Shown here piece after piece: positions 44,195 through 57,027 of a stretch of DNA of 64,000 nucleotides. Made by a program: the position numbers and the translations under genes. The stretch is from Pyropia haitanensis (taxonomy: Eukaryota; Rhodophyta; Bangiophyceae; Bangiales; Bangiaceae). The notes under the pieces are model-generated. The model saw only the letters and a list, made by a program, of their open reading frames with translations, made no database searches and was not told where the DNA came from. Position 1 is the stretch's first letter, and the number at the start of each line of letters is the position of its first letter. The DNA lies in NCBI GenBank assembly GCA_008729055.1, contig SDUX01000003.1, positions 186,001 to 250,000 of the forward strand, in the 5' to 3' direction.

Positions 44195-44325
44195 CTACTG
44201 CTGCGGCGGCGGCTGCGCTGGTGGCGCGCCTGGCTGCCCTTGCTGGCCGTCTGGCAGAAGCGAATTGTAGTGGCCGTTGAAGGCCTGGTACGGCTGCTGC
44301 TGCTGCTGCTGCTGATGCAAGAACA

Positions 44326-44357
<32 letters not shown>

Positions 44358-44501
44358 AGCCGCATAAATTGCTGCAGGTTGGGGTTGTTGGCCATGGCCG
44401 CCTGGTTCGCCGCGCCGTACATGCCACCCGCCCCGCCCCCGGCGTTCGTTGCGCCGCCATAGTACATTTGTTGCTGGCCGGGTTGCTGGCCAGCCTGCTG
44501 C

Positions 44502-44538
<37 letters not shown>

Positions 44539-45703
44539 TCAATTGTTGTTGCTGCTGCTGCTGGTGCTGCTGGTACATCATGGCCGCTGCCGCCGACGGG
44601 TCCGGCTGGGACAAGTACGGCATCCCGGCGTTGGGCATACCATAGTACCCGCCCACTGGTGGTGCACCAGGTGGCATCACCCCAGCACCTGGCACGGCGC
44701 CGGGGAAGCCAGCAACGGGACCACTAGCCTCCTTCTTTGGCTCGTCCCGCGGCACAATGTCAATGAGGAAGTCGAAAATGTCCGTCTTTTGGATGGCAGC
44801 CGAGATGTCCGACCGCTGGAGGGTGCGCCGCTTCGCTTCTTCCGTCTGCGCCCACGCGCGCAATGTGAGCTCCAGGATGAACATTTCGCACGCCTTGGCA
44901 AACAGCACCGGCGCCTCAGCGGAAATCATGCGCACGTCCTCGTCCGACTTCATAATCTTCTTGATGCGCGCCAGCGGCAGCAGGTGGTTCTTAAAATCCG
45001 TCGCCTGCTCCACCTGCAAGCCTCCCCCACAACGGTTGGACAAACCAAACGTGACAACGTGACAACCAGAGAACCGCCCGATACGAAGCGCAGCACAGCA
45101 ATATGGCCGACCTCACCGAAAACGCACACAATCAGGGTCAGTAGCGGAGCGCTACGAACGGACCAGAGCGTGCACAGGCGCCGTGCGTCACCCACCAGCA
45201 AGAGGGCGCAAAGTGACCAGACACCACCGAGGATAACACACACACACCGCGATGCCAAACGAGCGAGACCCCGCGCGGCAGAACGCGCGACCGGAGCGCA
45301 CCAGCAACATGAAAAGAAAACGCATCCAGGCAGTAGCTCATACCTCTGTCTGCTGCTCTGTCCAAAAGGTCGTCAGCTGCGCGTCGAGCACCTGCGCCCC
45401 CTGCTGCGCGTGCGACTGCTGGACGTGCGTCGTCGCCGCCGGCGGGCGGTACTGGGCGGGCATGGGCGGCTGCGCCGCGGCGGCGGGGGGCATGCCAAAC
45501 ATGCCCGCCTCAGGGGGCATCATGCCTGGCGGGAGGGGCATGCCCCCCGCCCCCGCGTTCATCGTCGGGAGGGCCGCGCTGCCGGCGGGCGCCGCCGACG
45601 CGGCCGCCGCCGCCGCTGCTGCTGCCGCCGCCGCCGCCGCCGGGTTGCCGCCCGCGCCGCCGCCGCCGCCGCCGCCCCCACCATTGCTCCCGCCGCCGGC
45701 CAT
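44195..45703 (-). CDS. NF-YC: Nuclear factor Y subunit C (CCAAT-binding), two exons
   Basis: Exons 45703-45344 and 45013-44195 give 392 aa. The intron 45343-45014 has a GTATGA donor and a TTGCAG acceptor, phase 0, and joins FWTEQQTE to [10 protein letters not shown]. The histone-fold domain of about 85 residues is textbook: [73 protein letters not shown]. It forms an H2A/H2B-like dimer with NF-YB and recruits NF-YA to CCAAT boxes. The N-terminus has poly-Gly and poly-Ala. The C-terminus is Gln-rich with long CAG/CTG-type runs (Q11, Q15 and others), typical of NF-YC activation domains. The frame is open upstream of 45703 but without an ATG, so 45703 is chosen. Confidence 0.93.
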
Positions 45704-47133
45704 GGCCGCCGCCGCGGAGGTCACGTGCGGCCGCCCGCCGCCGCGATGCAGCCCGATCCGCCGCCGACGGGTCACGTCAAGCCGGCTCAATCAGCCACAC
45801 AGAGGCCCCGGCCAGCCACCGCGGCCGCACAGCTTCTCCGCCTCCCACCGTCCCCCCCCCCTGCCCCCTCCCCAAAACGCCCTTCGCAGCCACCCCCCCC
45901 CCCCCCCCCCCCCCTCCTCCTCCTCCCCGACCACCGACACAGATGCGGAACCGCCACGCGACCACCGCAATGCCACCCAAACGGTGCACGTGCGCCCGAA
46001 GCGCCCCCCCCCCCCCCCCCCCCCCCCCGCGCGGCGGCGCCTCTGCAGGCCCTGGCCCCACCGACGCAAGGGCGCGCGTGCGGTGCGGTGCGGTGCGGTG
46101 CGGCGCGCGCACGTGGGCGCCCGGGGGGCGGGAGTGGCGGCCCACGGGACGACGCGGGATGGAGGCGCCGCCACAGGGAGCACGCCGCCGCTGGCCGGCG
46201 CGCCACTCGCTGCCGCCGACGCGGTCGGCGCGCGGCGGGCGGGTGGCCACTCACAAGCGCGCGCGGGTCGGCGCAAGGGGGATGAGGGTGGCCGCCGCCC
46301 GTGCGCGTCCCCGGACGCCCCCCCAAACTCCCCCCCCCCGCACGCGCGCGTCCGTGGGATTGCAATCGAGTGGTAGGCCGGCTTAAGTGAGACGACGCGA
46401 CGCGTCAGGCAGGCACTTTTCTCCGCGCGCGCGCGCGCGCAGGCCTCCGCCCTTGCCCGCCGCCTCTCCTGTGGACAACCGCATCGACCCCCCCCTCCCA
46501 AAACGCTCCAAAACCGGTCGGGCCGTGGCGAGCGCTGGCGCGCAGGACGGACGCGGTTGCCGCGCGCGCGCGCGTGGGCCCCGCCAGCCACTGGACGTGC
46601 ACGACGACGGACGGGCCCTGACCAATTGGGGCGTGAACCCCACCATAGAACGTATCCGGTGTACGACCAATAGCATGCAGCCTCGACGGCGAAGGAGCAA
46701 CACTGGCCACTGGGGTCCCCATGCAAGGGTCAGCCGCGGGTGACGCTCGGGCATGGTCAAACCGCCTCCCGGACGTTGCCCTGCTGTCACAGAACTACAC
46801 TGCGAGTTTAGTCTGCAGTACCGTCCGTTGGCAGCAGACAAAGGGGCCCTTTCGTGAGGGGCATGAATGGAGATCGCGTCATGCCGGATACGACGAGATC
46901 GGACTCCATAGAGCCCTTGACACGTGGGGGACGGACGCGAGGACAGTTGTCGTCGACCGCTGCGACTAAATACTTGCTTACCGCTGTAGGCGAGCTACGT
47001 GACGGCGAATGAGCGAAGTGTGTATAATAGTGTGGCGACCACGGCGTGCATATTCCACAGCTCTGTACAGCGCCCAGACCCGTGGACGTACGCTTGTCCC
47101 TGTGCGCCCTCTCCCAACCCCGCCCCACCAACC
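45704..47133. other. NF-YC promoter side and pump 3' flank
   Basis: C runs lie at about 45895-45915 and 46007-46028. A GCGCGC dinucleotide run is at 46428-46442 and a GGTGC repeat at 46078-46101. The part 46740-47130 is lower in GC and should contain the 3' end of the pump gene, read on the minus strand. No other gene is recognised. Confidence 0.5.
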
Positions 47134-50100
47134 CTACGCGACCGTCATCTGTTTCACCCACACACCCCATCGCTCGCGCCAGCCGCGCGCCCCACCCCCG
47201 CCGCGAGCCTCGACCTTTTCCCCTGTCCGCACCGCCGCCTTCCGGGCCTCGTCGTAGAGGAGGATGAGCTTCACAAACGGGAGGCCTAGCAGCAGGTGCA
47301 CGCCAAGCAGCGGGGCAGTGCCGAGGCCGTGCTGCAGCGCCGGCGTGTAGACGAGCGCCAACGCAATGATCGCTTCCACGAGCAGCGCCGCATTGACCGC
47401 CCGGTTGGCCCACGCACGCCGGCGGAGGAGGGTGGCGGACTGGCTCTTGCAGGCGAGCAGGCACGCCACCTGCGCCAGCACAATGGCAAAAAAGTAGGCC
47501 GTCTGTGCGTGGCGGAGGGTGGCCGCCTGCTCGGGCGGGGACCACAAGTCAAAGCAGCCGTCGCCGGGGCCCGCGCCGGGCTGCACCTTGAGGTTGTACG
47601 TGCCACTGAGGATGCCGTCGAGCGAAAAGGACGGCGACGACAGGCACGCGCGGTCATTGAGGGCAACGTTGCTGCTGTCCGCCGGCAGGTTGCAAGAGTA
47701 CGAGAAGCAGGGCGGGCGCTTGGTCACCGCCGCCACCACCTTGACCATGTTGTTGAATTGGGGGTTGGTCGTGCGCGGCGGCGCCGCCGCCGCGCCGCTA
47801 CCCACCAGCGCCGGCGGTACGGCCGTCCCGTTGGCCGAGCCCAGCGGCCGCAGCTGAGAGTATCGTTCGGCCGTCTGGGGTACCAACCCCGCTACAGGGG
47901 GAATGGCCCCAAAGTAGGGCTGGTACGGTGACCGCGCGCCCGCAAACGACGGGGCGGCGGTGAACCACGAGCGCTCAAACGAGCGGCCGGTCGGCCGCTC
48001 CCGTTCCGTCACCAGCCACCGCTGGGAGGCCACGGCGTTGGCGGCAAAGTGGCCGCCGCGCGCCAGGCCGGACAACAGCGACGGGGACAGCCCATAGTCG
48101 TTGAACACCACCGTGTACGCGTAGAGGCCGGCCACCGACTGCATAATCCCAATCTGGGCGAGCGACCAGCACAGCAGCCGCCGGTTCACCAGCGGGTCCG
48201 CGTCCGGCCCCGACGGCCGCGGCGGCCGGGCCATCAGGTCCCCCTCGGCGGGCTCGTACGCGAGCGCAATCGCGGGAAAGATGTCCGTGCCGAGGTCGAT
48301 GCACAGCACCAAGATGGTGGTGATGGGCAGCGGCAGGCCGAGAATGGCCAGCAACAAAAACGGTACCAGCTGCGGCACGTTGGAGGTGAGCGTGTAGGCG
48401 ATCGACGCGCGGAGGTTGTCCCAAATGAGCCGCCCCTCCTCAATCCCATTCACAATCGACGCAAAGTTGTCGTCGAGCAGCACAATGTCCGCCGCGTCGC
48501 GCGATACGTCCGACCCAGACAGGCCCATCGCAACGCCCACATTGGCGGCCCGCAAGGCGGGCGCGTCGTTCACGCCGTCGCCGGTGACGGCCACAATGTC
48601 GCCACGCGCCTGCAGCGCCTGCACGATCGTGAGCTTTTGGGCGGGGGAGGTGCGTGCAAACACCAGCTGCTCGTGGCTGAGCGCCTCGTCCCACGCCGCC
48701 TCCGTGTCCATGGCCGCCACGTCCGTGCCCGAATAGACGGCCCACCGGCGGGGGCCCCGCGAGTGGGTTGTGAGGCTGTTCTCTACGTCCGACTCCTCCG
48801 CCGACGCGCCCGCGCCCGCCCGACCAACACCAGGCGTGTCGTCGTCGTCAGAGATGATGCCCACCGCCCGCGCAATCGACTCGGCCGTCCCCGCGTGGTC
48901 ACCCGTGACCATCACCACCCGGATGCCCGCCCGCCGGCACCGCGCAATCGCGTGCGGCACCGCGGGCCGCGGCGGGTCCAGCAGCCCTACGGCGCCGACC
49001 CAGGCCAGCCCATCGACGGGGATGGCCGCCGCGACCACCTCCACTGGCGGCGCCCCTGGCTGTGCCACCGACCGGTAGTCCATGCCCCCGCCGGCAGACG
49101 GGAATATCCGCGCCGCCTCTTGCGGTGACAGGTCCCGGACGGCAAAGCCCAGCACCCGCTCCCCGGCGACCGCCATCCGCTCCACCGCCGCGGCCACCGC
49201 CGCACGGCCGCCGTCAGACAACGGGGCCACCTCCAGACCAGGCCGGTCGCCCTGCACGGCACTGGAGCAGCGGGCAAGCACCCGCTCGGGGGCGCCCTTC
49301 ATGTACACCCGCAGCGAGGTGCCGCCCGCCTGCGGGTGGACCGTCACCATGTACTTGTGAGCGGACGAGAAGGGCACCGACGCGACGGTCGGGAAGGCCG
49401 CCCGCTCGGCCGTCACGTCCATGACCGCGTCGGCAAAGCGGAGCAGCGCCGCCTCAGACGCGTCGCCCAGCACCCGCCGTTGCGGAGGGGGCGAGCCAAG
49501 CGGGGCGGCGGAGGCGCCGCGGCCGCCGTGTCCTCCCCCAAAGGGTTCCCCGGTGCCACCGTCGTGGTCAAAAACGGCGGTCGAGCAGACGGCAGCGCCC
49601 GTCAGCAGCGCCGCGGTCGTAGCCGGCACCGACGATGATGGCGACACCGACGACGCGTACGCGGCGAGCGCATCGTCGGCCAGCACGGACACCTCCACCC
49701 CGTCGCGGGGGACGGCGGCGGCACGCGGGGCGCCAGCGGCACCGTCGGCAGCTGACGCCGCCGCCGCCACCCCCGTCCGCACGTGGCCGACGCGCATGCA
49801 GTTCGCGGTGAGGGTGCCGGTCTTGTCGCTCGCAATGACCGTCGCGCCGCCCAGCACCTCCACCGCCTCGAGACGTTTCACCACCACACACCGCCCCGCC
49901 ATGCGCCGCGCGCTGGCGGTCAGCGACACGGTGACGGTGGCGATGAGGCCTTCGGGCACGTTGGCCACCACCATCCCAATCGACAGCACCAGGTTGGTGA
50001 GAAAGGACACGCCCACCACCAGGCCGACAATGAAGAACACAACGCCCAGCACGATGGACGCGGCTGCCACCGACAGCACAAATCGGTCCATATCCCGCTG

Positions 50101-50924
50101 CAGCGCCGTTGGCGGCAGCGCCGAGTCCGCCCCAGACGTCAGCGCCGCAATGTGGCCGAGGAGGGTGCCGTCGCCGGTGCGCACCACCACCGCCGTCGCG
50201 GCGCCGTCGACGGCGAGGGTGCCGAAAAAGGCCAGGTTGGTGGCCTCGAGGGCGTCGCCCTCGGCGCCGCCGCCATCCACAACGGGCCCGCCGGCGCGCA
50301 CCTGCGGCTCCGACTCCCCCGTCAGCGCTGAGTTGTCCACCGCAAACCCGCCGCCGACGGCCACCAGCCGCACGTCGGCGGGGAGCTTATCCCCCGCCTT
50401 TACCCGCACGACGTCGCCGACCACCAGCTCCCGAGCGGCCACGCCGCGCGCGGCGCCATCGCGCAGCGCCACCGCCATGGGCGGCAGCACATTCTCAAAC
50501 GAGCGGAGCAGGCTCTCGCTGCGCGCGGACTGCACCCACCCAAAGACGCTCGTCGCCACGACAACGGCAACGAGGAACGCGGCGAGGTACAGGTCGACGT
50601 CGCTGCCAACGACGGGGCCCTCCTCGCCCGCGTCGGCAACGCTCGCGGCGGCGCCCCGCTCGAGCGCCCAGGAGAGCACGCACAGGCCCGCGGCGGCGAG
50701 GAGGAGGAGCGAGAAAAAGTCGGAAAAGTGGGCGAGCAGCGCAACGTACCAGGGCGGCCGGGGGGGGGGGTCAGCGCGTTGGGGCCCGCCTTGGCCAGCC
50801 GCACCGCCGCTTCGGCCGAGGAGAGGCCGGTAGCGAGGTCCGTGCCGAGGCGGTGGGCCAGCTCGGCGGGGGTGGCGGTGTGCTCCCACCAGGGCGGTGG
50901 CGGCGCCGCCACGGGAGAATCCAT
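47134..50924 (-). CDS. Na+/K+-ATPase-type P-type pump (class IIC), frame broken at one C run
   Basis: About 1263 aa from the ATG at 50924. The N-terminal frame reads GPNALTPPP up to an 11-base run (50760-50770). One more C would join it in frame to RPPWYVALLAHFSDFFSLLL, exactly as in the family, so the run is probably one base short. Motifs: VPEGL in M4, phosphorylated Asp at about 367 in SDKTGTLT, GDGVNDAPALR, SNVPQLVPF in M5 and CIDLGTDIFPAIALAYE in M6. The family's M5 SNIPE Glu is Gln here, while both M6 aspartates are kept. The M7-M8 outer loop is about 190 residues, against roughly 40 in animals, with four cysteines. The C-terminus LLYDEARKAAVR resembles the family but lacks the WVEKETYY end. 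Expected role: Na+ export across the plasma membrane with K+ or H+ counter-transport. Confidence 0.9.
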
Positions 50925-51336
50925 CACGTGAGTCGGGGGAGAAAGACGAAGAAGGGGGGAAGGGAGGAAGGGGGGAACGATGAGGGGGGGGTGAGGGGGG
51001 AGGCCAAGGCGGGGAAGACGAGGGGGGGGGGTAGGGGGAAGCAAGGAAGGAAAACGAGCAAGAGGGAGGCGCACCGCCCGCCGCCTGGGTTGTGCGGCAC
51101 TCCCCAACAGCCAGTCCCCCGGGACAGTGGGTGGCGGGCCTGGAGCGCCCCCGCGACAGCGGCACTCACCGAGTCACCGAGTCACCTGGGAGCCAGCCAC
51201 CAAGACACCCACGCACGGACACGCGCACACCCACAGGAGCGGGACAAAGGGGCAGGGCGGGACCACCACAAGCACGAGCACCGGCGCGCCGCGCCTGAAC
51301 GGACCGCCGCGGCCACCGCCGCCGCCGCCACCGCCG

Positions 51337-51378
<42 letters not shown>

Positions 51379-54087
51379 GGCCCGCCGTTCCCCGTCCCCC
51401 CCCCCCACCGGCCACCGTCCCCGCGCGCACCCGCCGCGCACGTGCCAGCAACGCGCGCCGGCGGTGGCCGTCCCGGTGGCGGCGGCGCCGCTCCCCGGCC
51501 GCCGCCGGCCGTGGGCGGCCCCAGCCCAACCACGCCGCGGCACGTATCGTTGTTGACGCTGGGCCCGCCCTGCGCCCCCCCCCCCCCCCCCCCTGCCGCC
51601 CCCCCACCCACCACCCCATTCCCACGTCTCACCAACCCAATGCCCGCCCACTCCACCGGCAGCCAGCAGCCTCGGTGTCGTTTGCCAGGCAGCCGGCCCG
51701 CTCACTACTCTTCCCCTCCCTCCCCCGCTCCCTCCCTCAGCCATCCCCCCCGCCCCCCTCCATTCCCCCCAACCCCCTCACCGACGGGTGGTACGGGCAT
51801 ACTCCCCAACGGGGCCATCTGCTGCCGAGCGTGGTGGCAACCACCAACCCCTGTCGGCGCGCACTCTCCCCCCCCCTCCGTGCTGACCCAATTCGACGAG
51901 ACCTCCCCTCCCCGCCCCCCCCCCCCCCCCCCCCTTGCGCAGGCGAATGCACCATGAGCGGCGGCCGCTGCCGGGCGGCCGAGCAGGGAGCCCCGTCGAC
52001 GGTGGGGAGCGGGGACCGCGCGGCGCGATGAACGACACGCCGCGCACTCATCATCATCCGTGGCGTGGGCGGCGGCCGCGGCGGACGGGCGGGCACACGT
52101 CCGGGGCAGTTGACCAGTGACTTTGGTGAAGCGCCGCTCAAATGGTCACAGAATTATTCAGGGAATACTTACTGGTAGAAACTTCACGACTCGACGTCTT
52201 GAAGCAGTCGTGCTCCATTTAATTCCAATTGGAGCACTCGAGTGCGAGCGGGCACGCTGGTTGCGCGCAAGCCCGGGGAGATCGCCCGTCGAATCCGTGC
52301 CGGGACAAGCTCTCCACTCTCGCGCCCGCGGCATGGGCGTGACCAGGCGAAAGCCATCGACTCGCCTGTGGCCCGATCCAACAGGGTGACATGCAAATGG
52401 GGGGGCTACTAGTTGCCACGTCGGAACGACCCGACCCGGCGCGCCCGCAGTCACGCCACCACCCCCCCCACAACCACACCACCGCCGCCCCCCCCCCCCC
52501 TTGTTCCACCAATGAATGCGGGTCGACTGGCCAAACGTTGCGTGAGGGCCGGGCCCCAGGGGGAGCGCCACTGCTCGCTCCCGCCGCCGCCCGCGTTGGG
52601 TGTGCCGCGCCGTCACGGGGCGGATTGGTGCCGCCGTCAGCCGCGGCCCGTCGCCCCTTCCGCTCGGTGGCGCACCGCTCGCCCGCCCGCCCTGCCCCCC
52701 GTGTGACGTGACAGCGTCCCCAACGCGGTCGCGGCGACGGCAGCGGCCGCCGGGAGGGGCGGCCTTGCGCCACGACGCAGAGGGAGGGGGAGGCGGGCGC
52801 GCCGCCGCCACCCACCCGCCCCACGACCAGCACCCCCTCGCCCCCCCCGGCCCCCCTCGGTCACCCAACTCCGCCGGGTCTGTGTGGCCACGCCGTCCCC
52901 GGCCTGGCGCGGGGGCGCCGCCGCCACGCCGCGTGCGCAGCGGGGGCCAAGCTGGGGGGGGCTAACTGCTGGCGCCGCGGCGGCCGCCCGCAAGAGTCCG
53001 CGGCGGAACCGCGGTGGCAGTAGGGCCCGCCCCCCTCCCCTTGCCCACCGTTGCGAGGCGGCGGAGACCCTCCCGCCTCCTCCCCCTGCCACTGCCGGGG
53101 GGGCGTGGGGGGGGGGGAGGGGCCGTCCCAGCGGGGCACGCACGCTGCCCCCTCGCACCCCCGCGCCCCCCCCTCCGCCCACCCTTCCACTGCCCCTCCA
53201 CCCCCCCGCTGCCCCTTCCTCCCCAGGTGTGACTGCTCCGCCCCCCGCGGCGCCACGCTCGCGCCGCCGCGGTGCAACGCGGCGGCAGCCTCCCCGACAG
53301 CCCCCAGTGCGGCGGCCGGCCGCCGCCGCCCCGTGCCGCGCGTCGACGTCCGCGGGCGCGCCACGGCGGCAGCGGGGACACAGTTCGTGGACGCCCCCAC
53401 CCCCCCCCCGCCTCACCTCGACGGGCACGGCGGCGACCACGACGACGGCGGCGACCACGCTGTCCTGCTGCCTGCCTCCCCCGCTCCGCACCCCCCCCGC
53501 CTCCCGCCCGCCTCCCTCGCCTCGCTGCTCCCCCGCCACCGCTTGGTGTCTCCCGCAAATAGCGCAGCGCACCCCCACCGCCACCGCCACCCCCGCCCCC
53601 GCCCCCACCAGAGCCGCCCCTCCGCCGCCCTTGACCACGTCTCGCCCCCTCCGCCAGTGCCGTCGTGCGCGCGGGGAGCCGCTGCCGCCGCGGCAGCCGC
53701 ACGCACGCACGCACGCTCCCCCCCCCCCCCCCCTCCCGCCCCAGCTACCGCCACCACCGCTCCTTCGTCGGTGCGTTGCACCGCCTCCTCCTCTGCGAGC
53801 GCCACTGAGGCGCGGCGGCGGGCGCGTGCGCGGCCGCGGCGGCTGTGGGGCGCGCCCGTGCCGCCGTGGCGGCGCCGACCCCACCCGTCTGCCCCTGCGT
53901 GCGCGGTGTGGGGTGCGTACGCGGGTCGCCCGTCTGGGGGTAGGGGGTGGGGGGGGAGGCGGCGGTAGCGGCGGCGGCGGTGGCAGTGGCGGCTGGCGGT
54001 GGCGGCGGCGGCAGCGGGCGGCGGCGTCACTGGCGGTGACAGTGGCGGCAGCGGCTGCCACCCGTCCCCCTTCTCCTCCTCTGTCAC

Positions 54088-54125
<38 letters not shown>

Positions 54126-54453
54126 GCCGCCGCGGGCGACCGTCGGACGCCGCGGTCCGCCGCCTTGGCGCGTGCCACGGCGCCGCCGCTCGTCCTTTCC
54201 CCACCCCCCCTCCCCCACCGCCGGCAGCACGTCCGCTGCCACCCCCCCTCATCGCCGGATCATTGTCTGTAGCGGCAGCGGCAGCGGTGGGTGTACTCCC
54301 GCCCTTTCCGCCTTGTTCCCCTCCTCTGTCCACCGCACGGGTCTACCCGACCCGCCTACCTCGCCGCCATCGTGGGCGACCTTCGAGCTGGTGGCCGCCC
54401 CCTCCGTCATCCCTTCCCGCCCCTGTCTGCCGCCCCCTGCGAGCGGTCGCGTC
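50925..54453. other. Long GC-rich intergenic region with simple repeats
   Basis: A GGGA-rich leader precedes the pump gene (50930-51070). CCG/CCA repeats lie at 51303-51380, with C runs at about 51577-51594, 51916-51934 and 52487-52500. A lower-GC patch at 52110-52240 contains an 8-bp-arm hairpin (GTGCTCCA/TGGAGCAC) near 52209-52236. Frames in 52600-54300 are Arg/Pro/Ala artefacts of CCG-type sequence. The OTU gene leader is at the right end. Confidence 0.5.
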
Positions 54454-55748
54454 ATGGCAGACCCCCGCGCCGTCGCGGCGCCGACGGCGGTCTATGCTGC
54501 CGCCGTTGGCGGCGGTCCCCCCTCGCCCCCCCCCCCACAGCGCTGGCCCGCCACCACCTTGACCGGCGCCGCCGCCGCGGCCGCCGCGACCGACGATGAC
54601 CGGCTGGGCGCCACCTCCTCGTTCAGCACCACGGGCAGCAGCAACGGCCGGCGCGGCGCCGCGGCGCTGGCACCACCGCCACCCCCGCCGCCGCCGCCGC
54701 TGCCGCCGCCGCCGCCGCTGCCACTGCCCCCGCTGCAGCTGCCGCCGCCGGGCGGCGCGCCCCCCCGCGACATGGTCACGCCCGTCGAGCTGCCCGCCGC
54801 GTCGGCGGTGGCGCCGCCGCCCGGCTCGCCGCCGCCACCCCGCGGTCCCGTCGCGTCGCTGTGGGGGGGGGGCGCCGCGACGCCACCGCCGCTGCCGACG
54901 TCGCCGCCGCCCCAGCGGCGGCGGCGGCGCGTGCGGTGGCGGCGGTCGTCGGCGGCGCGGTCGCTCGATGCGGGCCTCGACAGCGTGGCTGTGGCAGGGG
55001 GGATGCCCGCGCCACGGGCGGGGGCGTGGGCGAAGGGGGGTGCCGAGGCGTCCCTGCCGGCGTCGCCGCTGCCGGGGGGGGGCGGATATCCGCCGCCGAG
55101 GCCGGGTTCACCGCGGCCGGCGTCGCCGCTGCCGCCGTCCAGCTGGTCGCTGTGGTCCCTCCGTGCGTTTCCGCGGGGGGGGGGTGGCACGACGGGCGGC
55201 GGCGGCGGTGACGGCGGCGGTGGTGGTGGCGGCGGCGGCGGTGGTGGTGGCGGTGGCGCCGACGGCCGTGGCTCCCTCGATGGTGCGGCGACCGACGGGG
55301 AGCAGCCGGCCGCGCGGCTCACCTCCTCATCCAGCTTTGCGTCGCTGCGGTCCCTGTTTTCCGTCCGCCGCCCGGCGGCGGCGGCATCGTCTACGGCGGG
55401 CGTCCTCGGCGAAGACCCAGACGGCCTTGGCAGCGGTGGCGGTGGTGGGGATGATGCGTTTGACGCGCGCACGCGCAACGTGTCCGACTCGTTTTCCGAC
55501 GATGACGATGACGGCGGCCGCGGCGGTGGTGGCGGTGGCGGCGGCGGTGGCGGGTGGGGCGGCCGGTTTGGCGGTCGCGGCGCGGCGTTGACGAGCACGC
55601 CCATCCTGCCCATTGGGCGCGGGTGGGCGCGCGGCCGGGGGGCCGCGGCGTCGCTGCCGCAGTGGCGAGCGGGCGGCGGCGGTGGCGGCGGTGGGGGGGA
55701 CATGTCACGGGCGGCGTCGTCGTCAGTGGCGGTGGGGACGGCGGCGGG

Positions 55749-55783
<35 letters not shown>

Positions 55784-57027
55784 GGATGGCGGCCGGGGCG
55801 CCCGGGTCGGCCGAGCCGCCGCCGCTGCCCGCGTCGGCGTCGTTGACCCACCTGCCCCTCCGGCGGGTGCCCGAGGCGGAGGACGATCTGCCACCCGCGG
55901 TGGCGGTGGCCAAGTGGCGCCGCTGGCGTCGGCTGTCGTTGGCGGTGGCGGGGCGGCGGTCGGGCGGCGGCGGTGGCGGTGGCGCCGGTGGCGGTGGCGC
56001 CGGTGCTGCTGATGCTGCTGGTGCTGGCGGCGCTGGTGCTGGTGGCGGCGGCGGTGGCGGCGGCAGCAGCAGCAGTGGCGGGAGCGGCGTCGGGGACGCG
56101 CCGGCGGAAGAGCCAGGAGCCGCGGCGGCGGCGGCGTCGGCGACGGCGGCGACGACGGATGGGTCTCCCGGCGCAACGACTGCGGCGCAGGGGACGGCGG
56201 CGGCGGCTGTGACGGCCGCCGCCCCCGCGGCCACCGTGGTGGCGGCGGGCGGCGCGACGGTGGGCGGCGCGACGGGCGCAGGTGGTGTCAGCGCGTCGCC
56301 GACGCCGCCACCGGCGCCGGCACCCGCGGCCGCCCCCACGTACCGCTCCACCGGCATGCACCGCGCCGAGTTCCTCCGCACCTCCCAGACCAACATCCTG
56401 ACGGTCACGTGCCCCGTCGGCAAGCCGCGCCTCATGCGGCTGACGCCCACGTCGATGAATGGCGACTGTGGCTACACCGCCATCCTCAAAGGCCAGGTCC
56501 TCGCCGCCAACCCCGACGCGCCGCCGCCCCCCATTGACGCGCGCAAGGTGCGCGCGTGCCGGCAGGCCATGGCCAAGGCGGTCAAGGCCAACCGCGAGTA
56601 CTACCGCTCTCGCCTCGCCCTCTACTGTGACAGCGTCGACACGCTGACGCGGGGTGTGTCGTCGTGGGAGTCGTCGGTGGTGCGGACGGGCATGGGCGGC
56701 CACTGGCTGGGGGCGCTGTGGGGGGTGCTGGAGATTGAGGTGGCCGCCCGCGCGTTTGGCGTTTGCATTGACATGTACGCGTTTGACGTTCGGAAGCAGG
56801 CGGTGCGGTGCTACCACACGTGCGGGCTGGAGCAGGTGACGCCGCCGGGGGGTGGGGGCGGAGCGGAGGGGGAGGGGGAGGGGGAGGGGGGGAAAAGCGA
56901 GGGGGGGGAGGCGGAGACGCCAGGCCTCGCGCCCGCGCCGCCGGGGAAGGGCAACGCCCGCCGGTTTGGGCTGCTCTTCTCAGGGCCCGCCCGCAGCGGT
57001 CACTTTGACGTGCTGGTGTACGTGTAG
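54454..57027 (+). CDS. OTU-family cysteine protease with long low-complexity N-terminus
   Basis: 857 aa from the ATG at 54454 (MADPRAVAAPTAV). About 630 residues of Pro/Ala/Gly/Ser-rich sequence with poly-Gly and poly-Ala runs come first. The C-terminal 220 or so residues are an OTU domain: TPTSMNGDCGYTAI carries the Asp671-Cys672 pair (the family's D-G-N-C region), WLGALWGVLEIEVAARAF fits the central helix and strand, and SGHFDVLVYV carries the catalytic His850. OTU enzymes remove ubiquitin from proteins. A Gly/Glu insert (about 804-835) precedes the His strand. The exact start is uncertain because no upstream landmark exists, and in-frame sequence is open back to 54172 without another ATG in good context. 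Substrates and partners are unknown. Confidence 0.8.

Noticed and set aside
51127..54272. Pro/Arg-rich frames between the pump and the OTU gene
   Set aside because: They arise from CCG/CCA repeats and C runs; no start, domain or codon bias supports them.
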